From PALSA-1336 sp964592725 (lineage in GTDB: Bacteria; Patescibacteriota; Doudnabacteria; UBA920), in the NCBI GenBank assembly GCA_964592725.1, contig CAZQFQ010000018.1, forward strand, positions 1 through 27,541: 27,541 nt of DNA. The letters run 5' to 3'. Below, piece by piece: positions 26,668 through 27,541 of this stretch (within the stretch, counting starts at the first letter, position 1; every line of letters begins with the position of its first letter). A model generated the notes under the pieces. It saw nothing but the letters and a program-made list of their open reading frames with translations, had not been told where the DNA came from and made no database searches. The position numbers and the translations under genes were made by a program.

Positions 26668-27541
26668 ATGATTAACCTTAATCCAAAAATCTGGCAGAGC
26701 GACATTGAACAGGAGCCAACGCGCAAAGGGTACGGACAGGGTGTGGTGGATTTGGGAGCGGCTGATGAAAATGTGGTCGTACTGACCGCGGATTTGTCCG
26801 AATCTACAATGGTGAATGAATTTCAGAAAAAATACCCCGAAAGGTTTATAGAATGCGGCGTGGCCGAACAGAATATGATGGGAGTGGCCGCGGGATTGGC
26901 GCTATACGGCAAGACCGCCTTCGTCTCATCGTACGCCGTATTTAGCCCGGGGCGAAGCTGGGACCAAATGCGAGTATCGGTTTGTTACAGCGGGGCCAAT
27001 GTCAAAGTGGCCGGCGCGCACACCGGGGTGACCGTGGGGCCGGACGGCGCCACTCATCAGGCCCTTGAAGACGTGGCCATAATGCGGGTGTTGCCAAATT
27101 TAATTGTGGAAGTCCCGTGCGATTCTATTGAAGCCCGAAAGACCGTTGTCGCTTTGGGGAAACTTAAAGGTCCGGCTTATTTTCGCTTGGGCCGTTCAAA
27201 AACGCCGGTCATCACGACCGCCGAAACCCCTTTTCAAGTCGGCAAGGCTGAAATATTCCGCGACGGATCGGATGTCACGATTATCGCCAGTGGCCCGGTT
27301 TTGTTTAACGGCTTGTTGGCCGCGATGGAATTGGAAAAAGAGGGGATTTCGGTAATGGTGATAAATAATCATACAATCAAGCCAATTGATTCAGAAACTA
27401 TTATCGCGGCGGCCAAAAAGTGCGGAGCCGTGGTAACGCTTGAAGAGCATCAGACCCAGGCCGGCTGCGGTAGCGCGGTGTGCGAGGCGCTGGCGATGAA
27501 TTATCCGGTTCCGGTGGAAATGGTCGGCATGCCCAACACTT
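26668..27541 (+). CDS. Transketolase C-terminal subunit, cut by window end
   Basis: Open frame to the last base: 291 full codons, no stop, so the 3' end is outside (usual length about 310). It starts MINLNPKIWQSDIEQEPTRKGYGQ. The pyrimidine-binding domain holds VVVLTADLSES, RFIECGVAEQNMMGVAAGLALYGKTAFVSSY (cofactor activating Glu in 'VAEQNM'), and VKVAGAHTGVTVGPDGATHQALEDVA. The C-terminal part has PAYFRLGRSKTPV, VTIIASGPVLFNGLLAA and VVTLEEHQTQAGCGSAV. It pairs with the gene at 25728-26570. Confidence 0.95.
   Translation, partial: MINLNPKIWQSDIEQEPTRKGYGQGVVDLGAADENVVVLTADLSESTMVNEFQKKYPERFIECGVAEQNMMGVAAGLALYGKTAFVSSYAVFSPGRSWDQMRVSVCYSGANVKVAGAHTGVTVGPDGATHQALEDVAIMRVLPNLIVEVPCDSIEARKTVVALGKLKGPAYFRLGRSKTPVITTAETPFQVGKAEIFRDGSDVTIIASGPVLFNGLLAAMELEKEGISVMVINNHTIKPIDSETIIAAAKKCGAVVTLEEHQTQAGCGSAVCEALAMNYPVPVEMVGMPNT

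Overview
The window looks like a chromosomal piece of a Patescibacteria (CPR) bacterium, probably on the Parcubacteria side. The ribosomal protein run is in S10/spc order but has no rpmD (L30) between rpsE and rplO, as is known for CPR. Several proteins are small or carry extensions, there is a large TraG/VirD4-like ATPase with no other conjugation genes, and central carbon metabolism is reduced. TAA, TAG and TGA all end clear genes, so the standard bacterial code applies. Placement below phylum level is not possible by eye.

Layout. 1-11374: a co-directional ribosomal superoperon (rplB, rpsS, rplV, rpsC, rplP, rpmC, rpsQ, rplN, rplX, rplE, rpsN, rpsH, rplF, rplR, rpsE, rplO, secY). It is interrupted by two unrelated genes: a lipoprotein at 1043-2038 and a helical protein at 3114-3521. 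A terminator follows secY. 11520-13305: a gamma-glutamylcyclotransferase-like protein, a HAD hydrolase and a zincin-like metallopeptidase. 13450-17271: a low-complexity protein, the TraG-like ATPase and an unknown conserved-looking protein. 17393-21734: a GtrA-like membrane protein, dnaX, an HtrA-type protease and ruvX. 21801-22010: the only reverse-strand gene, a small membrane protein in its own promoter/RBS/terminator cassette. 22167-27541: a sugar-phosphate cluster (galT-like, tpiA, rpiB, rpe, and the two transketolase subunits, the second cut by the window end) that supports the non-oxidative pentose phosphate pathway and the Leloir pathway.

The most striking property is in the spacers. 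Nearly every spacer in the ribosomal operon, and several outside it, is a 60-150 bp imperfect inverted repeat built from degenerate copies of one short word followed by its reverse complement. Each spacer uses one of about a dozen words, and the same words recur kilobases apart. Few of these genes show a Shine-Dalgarno sequence. Repeat-like DNA also appears in frame inside dnaX (twice) and galT, and forms the 3' end of rpiB.

The best candidate for an undescribed mobile unit is a 491-bp element at 25227-25717. Its inverted ends each fold into two triloop hairpins, and it encodes a DUF559-like nuclease broken by one TAG codon. The hairpin repeat inside galT has the same architecture. Two long perfect palindromes centred on CGGCCG (12886-12923 and 19856-19895) and a set of extended -10 promoters (TGnTATAAT) mark transcription-unit boundaries. 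I saw no tRNA, rRNA, CRISPR array or transposase gene, and no gene-free stretch longer than 300 bases.
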